A stretch of 64,000 nt of DNA. It comes from SYFY01 sp041752315 (lineage in GTDB: Bacteria > Pseudomonadota > Gammaproteobacteria > Pseudomonadales > Azotimanducaceae). Both the position numbers and the translations under genes were made by a program. The notes below the pieces were generated by a model that was given only the letters and a program-made list of their open reading frames with translations, did no database searches and was not told the DNA's origin. Positions 7,259 to 16,171 of the stretch are shown one piece after another (position 1 is the first letter of the stretch; every line of letters starts with the position of its first letter). Location: NCBI GenBank assembly GCA_041752315.1, contig JBGSHJ010000071.1, forward strand, positions 101,146 to 165,145, written 5' to 3'.

Positions 7259-9823
7259 CTACCCCAGAAGGCCGATGAACTGATCAGGGGAGAGTCGCTG
7301 CGCGGCGCCTGTGGGACAGGCGGCGACACAGGCAGGCCCGGTCTTCTGGTTGATGCAGGCGTCACATTTGACTGCGCGCTTCCCGCGTGACTTGGACTCC
7401 TTGGTAGGTTCGTAACCCGGCTCTTCACCGGGCCCACTGCCCAGTCCAAGCAGGATCCACTGCAACAATCCGGGTTTTTTTGGTGCGGGATAGGCCAGCT
7501 TGATCACGCCGTACGGGCAGTTCTTTTCGCAGTTGCCGCAGCCAATACAGGAATCGTTGATGAATACCTCACCATCCACACCCCGCTGCAGTGCATTGGG
7601 TGGACAATCCTTCATGCAGTGCGGGTGTTCGCAGTGTCGGCAGGCAATCGGTACGTGCACCCGCGCAAACGTGGCCCCCGCGCTGCGATTGAGCCGGGAG
7701 ACACCTGCATGCGTTTCCGCGCAGGCTTTTTCGCAGTTGTCACACCCCACACAGAGCGCTTCATCGATGATGAGGGTATCGGTGGCTTCGCCAAGCCCCT
7801 GCCCCATGAGAAATCGCATCAGGCTGCTGGATTCCTGCCGCACTTCCATCTGCGATACCGCGAGCAGACTTTCGCTGACCCGTTGCTGCAGACTCTCTAC
7901 TTTTGCCCCACGCTTGCTCATCAGGGCGAGGAAATTCTTGCGATCAATCTCGATGGTCTCGGTGGCTACCGTGGCAGTCGCGGTTTCCCGCCGCACGGAA
8001 TCGCCCATCAACGCCATCTGGCCAACCAGTTCACCGGAACGCAGTTCTGCGACCAGCGTGTCGGTCGGGACACCGTCCCCTTTTGGATGTTCCACCGCTC
8101 GGCTCAGCGTGACAGATCCCCTGCGCACCAGATGCATGACTGCACCCAGATCGTTCTGTTTGTACAGCGTCTGGCCGGCCCTGAACTGCCGGATGGTACA
8201 GGCAAGGGCGATGTCCCTCAGCTCCGCGAAAGTGGCATCGGGTGCAAAGTGGCGGCGCAGTTCGCGTACCACGAAGATCCAGTCGACTCCTGCCCGGACT
8301 TCCTCGTTGGAGTTGAGGAGTTTCACCATGGTTCGCCGCGGTGTCTCGATCAGGATACAACCGGCACCGGCCTTGGCGCTGTCGATACGCGGCCTGCCGC
8401 TGATGAGGCTCGATTCGCCAAAAAACTCGCCCCGTTCGAGTGTCCGGGTAATGCCGTCGTCCTCGAGCCTGACTTCGCCTTCGATGATGGTGAAAAACGA
8501 TGCCGCGTACTCACCCTGCCGGTAGAGGAAATCTCCTTCCCGAATGAGGTTGGCCATGCGCGGCTGCGGATTTTTGTCGGCCAGTTTTCGTTTCAGATCA
8601 GCGAGTTTTGCCTGGGCTTCGTCCAGCAGCGGTCCGGCTGGATAGGAAACCATCACATTGCTTTCGATCAGCAGCTCGCGGAAGGTCAGCGAATTCAGTT
8701 GCCGGAACATCGGAATGCGCTGCTGGAACAGGGTCAGCAGATCATCAACTTCGCGCATGAACGGCATGCTGTGGAACTGGTACTCCAGCAGCGGATGGTC
8801 GGCCGGCTTGACCATGTTGCCACGAATGAACTCAACAACATCGTAACCCTGGTTCATGGCCTGCTTGATCAGCGGGTAACCCGCCAGCGCACCGATGATG
8901 TACAGGCCTTTGACGTTGGTTTCATAGGTTCGCGACAGTTCCGGGATCGCATCGGGTTTGTCGTTCGGGAAGACCACGCCGATGGCTTCGACAAACTTGC
9001 GGGGGGGCACCCCACCCAGGCGCGCGATGACCCGGTGACACGGAACTACCTTTTCACCCTCGGGTGTATTGAACGTGACACAGATCGGTGTCGGTCCGTC
9101 CGGTGTTTCGACGACTTCCTTGATGCTGCTTTCATAGAGGCAGTCAAAGGGCAGGTTGGGGTTGTTGATTGCCGCCAGTACCGCGTTGAGATTGCCATCC
9201 TTTGCCCGGCTGAATTCTGCGCCACGATTGACGATGATGATGCGGTTCTGCCTGGACAGGCCGATGGCGTTTTCGATGGCCGCGTCCCCTGCGCCCACCA
9301 CGATGATGGTTTCGCCCTTGAACTCGTCGGGATCATCGAGCTGGTACTGTACCAGCAGGAGATTTTCTCCCGGTGCACCGAGTTTGCGCGGATTGCCGGC
9401 GGTGCCAATGCCGAGAATGACGTTGTCTGCGGTGACCGTGCCGCCATCCGCCAGCTGCACCGTGAACAGGTGATCCTTGCAGGTAATCCTGGTGACTTCC
9501 GCTTCGTAGCGGACGTTCACTCCCTGCGCTGCGAGCCCATCCTGCCAGCTTCCGAGAATCGACTCGCGCGTACCGGCCTGAAAACTGAAATCACTGCGCA
9601 GGTCAAGGAAGCCGGGCTCGGCCATGACATGCTTGCCCTTCTGGTACTGCTGGATGGTCTTGGCGTGGGCGCTGAACCCTTCGAGAAGAATGTGCGTGGG
9701 AGAGGACACTCCGCCTTCCCGATCATGGAACTGTGCACGTGCTGCCGCACTCAGACCGCCAGGGCCTGAACCGACTATGGCAATCCGGTAATGTTTGTTG
9801 TTGTCGTCCTGGTCCGGTGTCAT
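7259..9823 (-). CDS. FAD/NAD(P) oxidoreductase with two cNMP-binding domains and 4Fe-4S ferredoxin
   Basis: 854 aa, cytosolic. Domains in order: thioredoxin-reductase-like flavoprotein with FAD motif GSGPGGL near 18 and nucleotide motif VVGAGDAAIEN near 175; cyclic-nucleotide-binding domain about 425-505 (FFGESSLISGRPRIDSAKA); a second one about 530-635 (GELVGQMALMGDSVRRETATA); and a ferredoxin region 691-840 with four Cys groups (CVGCDNCEKAC, CRHCEHPHCMKDCP, CIGCGNCEKNCP, CDACINQKTGPACVAACP). The redox CxxC of true thioredoxin reductases is absent, so electrons probably leave through the iron-sulfur clusters to the membrane gene downstream. The ATG at 9823 has a GGGAGCAGG ribosome site. It is the first gene of the operon. 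Confidence 0.88.
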   Translation of the reverse strand: MTPDQDDNNKHYRIAIVGSGPGGLSAAARAQFHDREGGVSSPTHILLEGFSAHAKTIQQYQKGKHVMAEPGFLDLRSDFSFQAGTRESILGSWQDGLAAQGVNVRYEAEVTRITCKDHLFTVQLADGGTVTADNVILGIGTAGNPRKLGAPGENLLLVQYQLDDPDEFKGETIIVVGAGDAAIENAIGLSRQNRIIIVNRGAEFSRAKDGNLNAVLAAINNPNLPFDCLYESSIKEVVETPDGPTPICVTFNTPEGEKVVPCHRVIARLGGVPPRKFVEAIGVVFPNDKPDAIPELSRTYETNVKGLYIIGALAGYPLIKQAMNQGYDVVEFIRGNMVKPADHPLLEYQFHSMPFMREVDDLLTLFQQRIPMFRQLNSLTFRELLIESNVMVSYPAGPLLDEAQAKLADLKRKLADKNPQPRMANLIREGDFLYRQGEYAASFFTIIEGEVRLEDDGITRTLERGEFFGESSLISGRPRIDSAKAGAGCILIETPRRTMVKLLNSNEEVRAGVDWIFVVRELRRHFAPDATFAELRDIALACTIRQFRAGQTLYKQNDLGAVMHLVRRGSVTLSRAVEHPKGDGVPTDTLVAELRSGELVGQMALMGDSVRRETATATVATETIEIDRKNFLALMSKRGAKVESLQQRVSESLLAVSQMEVRQESSSLMRFLMGQGLGEATDTLIIDEALCVGCDNCEKACAETHAGVSRLNRSAGATFARVHVPIACRHCEHPHCMKDCPPNALQRGVDGEVFINDSCIGCGNCEKNCPYGVIKLAYPAPKKPGLLQWILLGLGSGPGEEPGYEPTKESKSRGKRAVKCDACINQKTGPACVAACPTGAAQRLSPDQFIGLLG

Positions 9824-10199
9824 TCCGGCCTGCTCCCTGCATCCCCCGACGCTCCACAGTCTACTCAATGAGCGCTGTATGTGAAGTCCGAATCTGCGTG
9901 ACAGGCAAACGTCGTGACTTGAACTTAACTACGGTGCTGTCCCGTAATCGTGCGGGTTGCGTTCGCGACTGGCCCATCCGGGGTTTGCTGGAGTACGCTT
10001 GGTCCACGTTGGGAGGACTGGGTCGACTGCTTGCCGACCACTCGCAGATCACCGATCACGGGGGGTGATCACTAAGGGGGGACTACGAGTGGGGGGACTA
10101 CGATCCAAGCTTCGACAACCGCTGACCTTTGCTGGTCCGCAGACCCGTTCCACAAACTCGTTCCACAAACCAGGCCAATCCACGAGGGAAGCACCAATC
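9824..10199. promoter_or_regulatory. Repeat-rich intergenic region between divergent operon and gdhA
   Basis: 376 bp with no convincing gene; it must hold the promoters of both divergent units. Three repeat sets sit before gdhA. GATCAC half-sites occur at 10047-10052 and 10054-10059 with an inverted GTGATC at 10065-10070, the last two forming a palindrome with a five-G spacer. GGGGGGACTACGA occurs twice (10076-10088 and 10091-10103). GTTCCACAAAC occurs twice (10147-10157 and 10160-10170). The palindrome could be an operator. No confident -35/-10 pair was assigned. Confidence 0.5.
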
Positions 10200-11546
10200 A
10201 TGAGCACGCACGACGAAGCGATCGAACACTTCATGCAGGGTTTGATCCGGCGCAATCCGAATGAAACGGAATTTCACCAGGCTGTACACGAAGTCGCCAC
10301 CGACATCATTCCGTTCATCGCCGACAAGCCACGCTACAAGGACATGCAGATCCTCGAGCGACTTTCCGAACCGGATCGCATCGTCATCTTCCGGGTCAGC
10401 TGGCAGGATGATGCGGGCAACGTGCGCGTCAATCGTGGCATGCGCATCCAGTGGAACAACGCGATTGGCCCCTACAAGGGCGGTATCCGGTTCCATCCCT
10501 CGGTGAACCAGAGCATTCTCAAGTTCCTCGGGTTTGAACAGACCTTCAAGAACAGTCTCACCAGTCTGCCCATGGGTGGCGCAAAGGGTGGCTCGGACTT
10601 CAACCCCAAAGGCAAGAGCGATGCTGAAGTCATGCGCTTCTGCCAGGCGTTCATGACCGAGCTGTCGCGCCATATCGGCCCGGATACCGACGTGCCCGCG
10701 GGTGACATCGGTGTCGGCGCACGGGAAGTCGGTTACATGTTTGGTCAATATAAAAGACTGGTAAATCGCTTCGAAGGAGTGCTCACCGGCAAGGCTCTCG
10801 AATTTGGTGGCAGCCAGATCCGCACCGAGGCCACCGGCTACGGCGCGGTCTACATGATGAATAACATGATGGCGCACCGGGGTGAGAGTCTCGACGGCCG
10901 AACCTGCCTGGTATCGGGATCGGGCAACGTCGCAACCTATACCGTGGAAAAACTGAATCAGCTGGGCGCGAAGGTCGTGACGATGTCCGATTCCGACGGC
11001 TTCATCTATGACAAGACCGGCATCAATGCGGAAAAGCTCGCCTGGGTCAACGAACTGAAGAACGTCAAACGCGGCCGTATCAAGGAGTACGTGGACAAGT
11101 TCGGCGGTGAATACCACGACGCCAAGCGTCCTTGGGTGGTTCCATGTGACCTGGCATTCCCGTGTGCCACGCAGAACGAAATCGAGGCCGACGACGCCAG
11201 AGCGCTCATCAAAGGTGGCTGCAAGGCCATCTCGGAAGGTGCCAACATGCCGACCGACCCCGAGTCGATTGCCATCCTGCGGGAGGCAAAAGTCCTGCAT
11301 GCACCATCCAAGGCAGCAAACGCGGGTGGTGTGGCTGTCTCAGGGCTGGAAATGAGCCAGAACAGCCTGCGCATATCTTGGGATCGCTCAGAGGTGGACC
11401 AACGCCTCCAAGGCATCATGAAACGCATTCACGAGCAGTGTGTGCAGTACGGTGAAACGAAGGCTGGTATCGACTACTTCAAGGGCGCCAACGTGGCGGG
11501 CTTTGTGAAGGTGGCCAGTGCCATGCTGGCATACGGCGTCCTCTGA
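10200..11546 (+). CDS. gdhA: NADP-type glutamate dehydrogenase
   Basis: 448 aa, the usual length of hexameric bacterial glutamate dehydrogenase, which interconverts 2-oxoglutarate plus ammonium with L-glutamate. Family signatures are present: the substrate region GPYKGGIRFHPSVN, the LPMGGAKGGSDFNPKGKSD segment holding the catalytic Lys, DVPAGDIGVGAREVGYMFG, and the Rossmann motif SGSGNVA. After the second Rossmann strand the chain reads MSDSDGFIYD, with Ser rather than an acidic residue at the start, which favours NADP (inference). The ATG at 10200 follows a GAGGGAAG ribosome site; the longer open frame from 9957 runs through the repeat-rich leader and is not coding. Confidence 0.95.
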   Translation: MSTHDEAIEHFMQGLIRRNPNETEFHQAVHEVATDIIPFIADKPRYKDMQILERLSEPDRIVIFRVSWQDDAGNVRVNRGMRIQWNNAIGPYKGGIRFHPSVNQSILKFLGFEQTFKNSLTSLPMGGAKGGSDFNPKGKSDAEVMRFCQAFMTELSRHIGPDTDVPAGDIGVGAREVGYMFGQYKRLVNRFEGVLTGKALEFGGSQIRTEATGYGAVYMMNNMMAHRGESLDGRTCLVSGSGNVATYTVEKLNQLGAKVVTMSDSDGFIYDKTGINAEKLAWVNELKNVKRGRIKEYVDKFGGEYHDAKRPWVVPCDLAFPCATQNEIEADDARALIKGGCKAISEGANMPTDPESIAILREAKVLHAPSKAANAGGVAVSGLEMSQNSLRISWDRSEVDQRLQGIMKRIHEQCVQYGETKAGIDYFKGANVAGFVKVASAMLAYGVL

Positions 11547-11566
11547 AACCGGTCAACTGAAATGGC

Positions 11567-11594
11567 GGAGCTGCTGCTGCGTGGCAGTGGCTCC
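11567..11594. terminator. Hairpin between convergent gdhA and SRPBCC genes
   Basis: GGAGCTGCTG and CAGTGGCTCC can pair over ten positions (two as G-U) around an 8-nt loop, ending 3 bp before the stop of the convergent gene. The placement between two convergent stops suits a bidirectional terminator, but there is no T tract. Confidence 0.4.
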
Positions 11595-11596
11595 CG

Positions 11597-11977
11597 TCAT
11601 TCAACCATCGTTTTCAACTGCAGTACGGAAGCCTCCATCGCTTTTCGGATGAAAGGTTCCACGGCCTTCGGCTCGACATCGGTTGTCCAGACCAGGCGGG
11701 TTCCTGACAGGATCCTCTCGAGGCGAATCGAGGCGCGGTGAGACCGCAGCGGCGGTTGCGATTCGATCACGCCGTATTCGATGCACATCATCCCGTTGTC
11801 AATTCGATGGATGCGCTCGGCAACCTCTCCCGCGCCTGCCATGGTCATGCGCCTGATGTCGCCATCAAGCTGACAAGCCGTCACTCCTGGCACCCAGTCG
11901 CTGCGTCCAGGTGCACCGACGATCGCCCACAGGACAGCAGGCGCACAGGAAAATTCTGCTTCATGCCGGATGGACAT
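11597..11977 (-). CDS. SRPBCC (START/polyketide-cyclase-like) family protein
   Basis: 126 aa. It opens with the typical SRPBCC strand and helix (MSIRHEAEFSCAPAVLWAIV, then GRSDWVPGV), has alternating beta strands in the middle, and ends in the long C-terminal helix (EPFIRKAMEASVLQLKTMVE) that closes the hydrophobic cavity in this fold. The ligand or activity cannot be told from sequence. It is convergent with gdhA and lies 45 bp upstream of the 5' side of nothing else on its strand; the next minus-strand gene upstream is the FGE kinase's 3' end, so it may be co-transcribed with it. Family assignment is moderate and function unknown. Confidence 0.65.
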   Translation of the reverse strand: MSIRHEAEFSCAPAVLWAIVGAPGRSDWVPGVTACQLDGDIRRMTMAGAGEVAERIHRIDNGMMCIEYGVIESQPPLRSHRASIRLERILSGTRLVWTTDVEPKAVEPFIRKAMEASVLQLKTMVE

Positions 11978-12021
11978 GGATGGCGTACCTCATTCGATCA
12001 TCGTTGCCCACGCAGCAGCCT

Positions 12022-14166
12022 TCAGTCGCGGGCCACCCGGAACCCGGTGTTCACGTCCCGCAGATTTGAAGACAGCCAGTTGCGATAGGCAACGCGCAGA
12101 TAGGATGGATTGTTGAGCCACGAACCCCCACGCAGGATCCGCGATGAACAGTTGCCGGTCAGCCGGGCTGATCCATCTGACGGCGCCGATGCATAACCTT
12201 CCTGCCAACAGTCCTGGACCCACTCCCAGACGTTCCCGTGCATGTCATGCAGACCAAACCTGTTCGCGGCAAATGTGCCAACCGGCGACGTACGATCACC
12301 ATCGAAGTTGCTGCCACAGCCCGTGCAGTTCGCAAGCCCGAAGCCGATTTCATTGCCCCACAGGTAAACCGTACTGGTGCCCGCACGGGCGGCGTATTCC
12401 CATTCTGCTTCGGTTGGCAGACGATAGGGTTCACCGGTCTCCCTGGCGAGCCAGGTCACAAATGCGTTGGCGTCTTCCCAGCTCACGTTGATCACTGGTC
12501 GATCACCCCGCCCCCAACCCTTGTCGTCAGGTCTTGTGCGACGGGTTGCAGACGCAAAGGCATCATACTGGTCGAACGTAATCTCGTGCCTGCTCAGCTT
12601 GAAGTTTTTCACATTGACGGTATGAACCGGCTTCTCTGCATCCAGACAGGCGTTATCCGGTGCACCGCACCCCATGCTGAAGGAACCACCCGCAATCGAC
12701 ACCATCGCAGGCCTGGCACGTGGGACAAGATTCTTGATATCGCTTGCAGCCGCGTCCGCTGCCTTCTGCCTTGCTTCTTCCTGACGCTTGCGTGTATCTG
12801 CCTCGGCACGCAGTCGTGATTCTTCTTCAGCACGTACCCGTGCGTCTGCGTCAACACGTACTCGTGCATCCTCTTCTGCACGCGCGGCCTCGGCCAGTCG
12901 TTGTTTATCCGGATCAGGCACGGTCACGACCGGCGCCGGTTTTACATCCACCGGCAACCCGGGAGCCGGGGTAACCGCTTCCGCGATCACTGGTTGCGCC
13001 TGGTCCGGGTTGACTTCAGTCCCCGCAGCAGCAGGCGCTGTGGGGACATCATCCGCATTCGCGACTTTTGCCGAAGCTTCCTTCTTTGTGTCGGAGATCT
13101 TGTCTTTTGCTGACAGGGCTCGCGTATCTTTCGTGGCCAACTCATCCTCGCGGGGAACGATCGCGGGTGTGTCCTGGTCTGCCCGCTCCGGGGTACCAGG
13201 CTTCAGGTAGAGCCATGCAGCAGTCGCACCACCGAGCACCAGTACAGCCAACAGGGAAACCAGCGCCAGTCGATTGCTGCCAGGAACCACGTCCGGTTTT
13301 GGCGGGGGCAGCACCAGTGTCCTGTCAGAGTTCGCCTGCATGCGGTCCATCGCCCGGTCGAGCCCGGCGATGAACTCCATTGCACTGGGGTATCGATCCT
13401 TCATGTCCCTGGCCGTGCCCTTCAGGATCACGCCCTGGAGTTCCTCGCTGATACTGGAGTTGAACGAGCGAGGCATGGGCATAGGGTCTGACAAGCTTTT
13501 CAACACTACCGCCATGGGTGTGTCCGCTTCAAACGGCGTGTGCCCCGTCAGCATCTCGAAGAGCACCACACTGAGTGCATAGATATCCGTCGCTGGACCA
13601 ACCTCCAGAGCCTTGGACTGTTCTGGTGCCATATAGGCTGGTGTGCCGATGAGGTGTCCCGTCTGGGTGATCTTCGCGTCACTGGTGATGAGCTTCGCAA
13701 TTCCAAAGTCCATGAGCACCGGTCGACCCCGGGTATCCACCATGATGTTGTCGGGCTTGATGTCCCGATGGATCAGACCCCTGTCATGGGCGTAGGCCAG
13801 TGCCCCGGCGATGGACTTGATCAGCGCGACACTGCGGTCAATGGACATCTGCCCGTCGCTCTTGAGGATCTCCTTCAGCGAGCGGCCTTCCACCAGCTCC
13901 ATCACCATGTAATAGCGGTCTTCGCTGGCCCCGAAGTCGTGGATACCGATGATGTTGGGATGCTGCAGACGCGCCACACCCTGCGCCTCCTTCAGGAAAC
14001 GGGTGCGAAAATCCTCGGACATGCCGAGTTCCGGGCGGATGAACTTGATCGCCCGATACACTTCCAGATCCTTGTGAAAGGCCTTGTAGACTTCAGCCAT
14101 GCCACCACGCCCGAGGCGTTCGGTGATCTGGTATGGGCCGACAGTCTGTCCGATCAGCTCTGCCAT
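12022..14166 (-). CDS. Transmembrane Ser/Thr protein kinase with C-terminal FGE-sulfatase (SUMF1) domain
   Basis: 714 aa. The N-terminal Hanks kinase is complete: glycine loop LGRGGMAEV (18-26), Lys41, HRDIKPDN (133-140), DFG (153-155) and APE-type MAPEQ. A transmembrane helix lies at about 300-321. Next come a proline/alanine linker and a highly charged, probably coiled-coil segment (420-475, repeated R/E/A such as ARVRAEEESRLRAE). Residues 485-714 are a formylglycine-generating-enzyme-like domain (SIAGGSFSMGC, RLPTEAEWEYAARAG, GLHDMHGNVWEWVQDCW, RILRGGSW), predicted outside the inner membrane. Such fusions are known in bacterial kinases; the outer domain probably senses or binds a ligand rather than making formylglycine. 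Its kinase half is a close paralogue of the gene at 16172. Confidence 0.92.
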   Translation of the reverse strand: MAELIGQTVGPYQITERLGRGGMAEVYKAFHKDLEVYRAIKFIRPELGMSEDFRTRFLKEAQGVARLQHPNIIGIHDFGASEDRYYMVMELVEGRSLKEILKSDGQMSIDRSVALIKSIAGALAYAHDRGLIHRDIKPDNIMVDTRGRPVLMDFGIAKLITSDAKITQTGHLIGTPAYMAPEQSKALEVGPATDIYALSVVLFEMLTGHTPFEADTPMAVVLKSLSDPMPMPRSFNSSISEELQGVILKGTARDMKDRYPSAMEFIAGLDRAMDRMQANSDRTLVLPPPKPDVVPGSNRLALVSLLAVLVLGGATAAWLYLKPGTPERADQDTPAIVPREDELATKDTRALSAKDKISDTKKEASAKVANADDVPTAPAAAGTEVNPDQAQPVIAEAVTPAPGLPVDVKPAPVVTVPDPDKQRLAEAARAEEDARVRVDADARVRAEEESRLRAEADTRKRQEEARQKAADAAASDIKNLVPRARPAMVSIAGGSFSMGCGAPDNACLDAEKPVHTVNVKNFKLSRHEITFDQYDAFASATRRTRPDDKGWGRGDRPVINVSWEDANAFVTWLARETGEPYRLPTEAEWEYAARAGTSTVYLWGNEIGFGLANCTGCGSNFDGDRTSPVGTFAANRFGLHDMHGNVWEWVQDCWQEGYASAPSDGSARLTGNCSSRILRGGSWLNNPSYLRVAYRNWLSSNLRDVNTGFRVARD

Positions 14167-14233
14167 GTGAAACTGCCTTCGTTCAGCATCTTGTTAAACG
14201 CATTTCCCGGTGGGGCTTCCCTGCGTGGCGAAT

Positions 14234-16018
14234 CTAGTCAACGACGTCAACCCGCCACTTGTAGCTGCCCAAAGTCCGTCCATTGGCCACCAGCAGCAGC
14301 TGGACATCATAGGTGCCGACATCCAGGGATTTCATTTGCGGAATGCGCTGTTTGGACTTGAAAGTACCCGGAGTACGTGTCGCGTTATGGACAACCTCAC
14401 GCTTCACCAGGGCACCATCGCGTCGCACTTCCACAACTTCTTCCACCATCACATTCCTGTCGGCGTTGGGGCCGACCACCAGCGTAAACGCGCCGTTGTA
14501 CCCGGCATCACGCGAGAATCTCCCCTTGCCCTGTTTGTCATGCACGCTGACTTTCAGTACGTTGACCTTTGCTGAACCACCGCTGCTCGCCACTGGCGAA
14601 GGCTGTACAGAAGCCGGCTCGCGGGGAGCGGCATTGGTCCTGACGGGAGGCTGCGCGGCCTGACGTTGTGGTGGCGGCTGATTCTGTGTCGAAGCTTGTG
14701 GCGGTGGAACCGGGGCAACATTGGCCGGTGATTCGGCATTCATTGTTCCAGATGCCGGGTTGATGACGGTACCATCGGCCAGCGTCACCGGCCCAGCCAA
14801 AGGTGCCCCTGGCTGCCCGGACACTGGCGCCATTCCGATCATGGTGGGATCAGGCAACGAGGAGTTGCCCGGGCCGATACCCGTCTGCATCTGTCCTCCC
14901 AGAACCGTGCTGCCTGGCAACTGGCCTTGAACGACTCCCCCTGGCACGTTGGTGGGAGAAGGTGTCGAGTCCGGAGCGGACGGCGACAAGGCTGCCCACA
15001 CGCCGACCAGCAGCAGGGCGGCCACTCCCGCGCCTACCGCAATCTGCTGTGGCCGCATGCGCCGCTTTATTTCTGTTGCCACCGGTCGCATGAGGTCAGC
15101 CATGCCCTGCGTCGGCGCAGGCAAGACCGTCGTCCTGCTTCGCCCTTCACTGTTCCTGATACCTTCGTTGCTCCTCGCCGATTGACTGGCCCTGGCGTCT
15201 TCACTGACAACAACATCGGCCAGTGCCGCATCAAACTCGAGGGCAGACTGGAAACGTTCTTCCTTCTCCTTGCCAAGCGCGCGTTCGACGGTTTGTTGCA
15301 GCTTGAGCGGGATTTCGAGATCGGTGACTTCCCGCAGATGTGGCGGTGATTTTTCCAGATGCGAGCGCATCAGCTCAAATTCACTTTCGCCCTCATAAGG
15401 CAGCTGTCCGCTCAAGAGTTCGTACAGCACGATACCCAGCGAGTACAGATCCGTTCGCTGGTCGACCTGTTTGCCAAGAATCTGCTCCGGCGCCATGTAC
15501 GCCGGAGTACCCACCATGCTGCCTGCCCGGGTCATCCGGGTGCCGCCTATGAGATGAGCAATACCAAAATCCAGGACCTTGACCATGCCTCGAGTATCGA
15601 GCATCAGGTTGCCGGGTTTGATGTCCCGATGCACCACACCGTTTTCATGGGCGTAGCCCAGGCCATGGAGCGCCGCGCGGATCATCGAGATGGCATCCTG
15701 GTAACCGAGCAGATTCCCGTCAGCGGCCCTGCCACTGAACTGGCGCCCATCGATGTACTCCATCACCAGGAAGAGACGTTCTTCGTTGGTAAAAAAACGA
15801 TAAACCGTGGCGATGTTCGGGTGGGAAAGTTTCGCCAGGGTGCGAGCTTCATTGCGAAAGCGTTTTGTCACCTCGTCCAGATCGGCGATTTCCGGGCGTA
15901 CACACTTGATGGCGACATCCCTTTGCAACTCGAGATCGAGTGCCCGATAGACCTCGCCCATACCGCCGCCACCGATACGGGACAGAATCTTGTACTGGTC
16001 AATGGTTGTTCCGATCAT
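14234..16018 (-). CDS. Transmembrane Ser/Thr protein kinase with beta-rich C-terminal domain
   Basis: 594 aa. The kinase is intact: GGGGMGEV loop, Lys38, HRDIKPGN from 130, DFG at 150-152 and MAPEQ. A transmembrane helix spans about 326-344 (IAVGAGVAALLLVGVWAAL), followed by a long low-complexity P/Q/G/A linker (345-475). The last 115 residues (from KVNVLKVSVHDKQGKG) look like an all-beta module with strands ending in YKWRVDVVD; I do not recognise the family. It is divergent from the kinase at 16172 across 153 bp and lies 67 bp upstream of the FGE kinase, so those two are probably one transcript. Confidence 0.9.
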   Translation of the reverse strand: MIGTTIDQYKILSRIGGGGMGEVYRALDLELQRDVAIKCVRPEIADLDEVTKRFRNEARTLAKLSHPNIATVYRFFTNEERLFLVMEYIDGRQFSGRAADGNLLGYQDAISMIRAALHGLGYAHENGVVHRDIKPGNLMLDTRGMVKVLDFGIAHLIGGTRMTRAGSMVGTPAYMAPEQILGKQVDQRTDLYSLGIVLYELLSGQLPYEGESEFELMRSHLEKSPPHLREVTDLEIPLKLQQTVERALGKEKEERFQSALEFDAALADVVVSEDARASQSARSNEGIRNSEGRSRTTVLPAPTQGMADLMRPVATEIKRRMRPQQIAVGAGVAALLLVGVWAALSPSAPDSTPSPTNVPGGVVQGQLPGSTVLGGQMQTGIGPGNSSLPDPTMIGMAPVSGQPGAPLAGPVTLADGTVINPASGTMNAESPANVAPVPPPQASTQNQPPPQRQAAQPPVRTNAAPREPASVQPSPVASSGGSAKVNVLKVSVHDKQGKGRFSRDAGYNGAFTLVVGPNADRNVMVEEVVEVRRDGALVKREVVHNATRTPGTFKSKQRIPQMKSLDVGTYDVQLLLVANGRTLGSYKWRVDVVD

Positions 16019-16171
16019 CAGAAATCACTTCCCGTTGCGCTGCGTTCTCGTGCCGGAAGAGGCTTTGGCCCGACACACACCCCCCGTCTTCCTGAACGAT
16101 ATGCTGAAACCGGGTTGATGCTACCAAATCGGATGCGGATACTCAGTGCACATTCCTCAAGTCTTGCTCAC

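Noticed and set aside
7619..9769. 716-codon plus-strand open frame
   Set aside because: Antisense shadow of the clearly identified cNMP/Fe-S oxidoreductase, which has intact FAD, NAD(P) and Cys-cluster motifs on the other strand.
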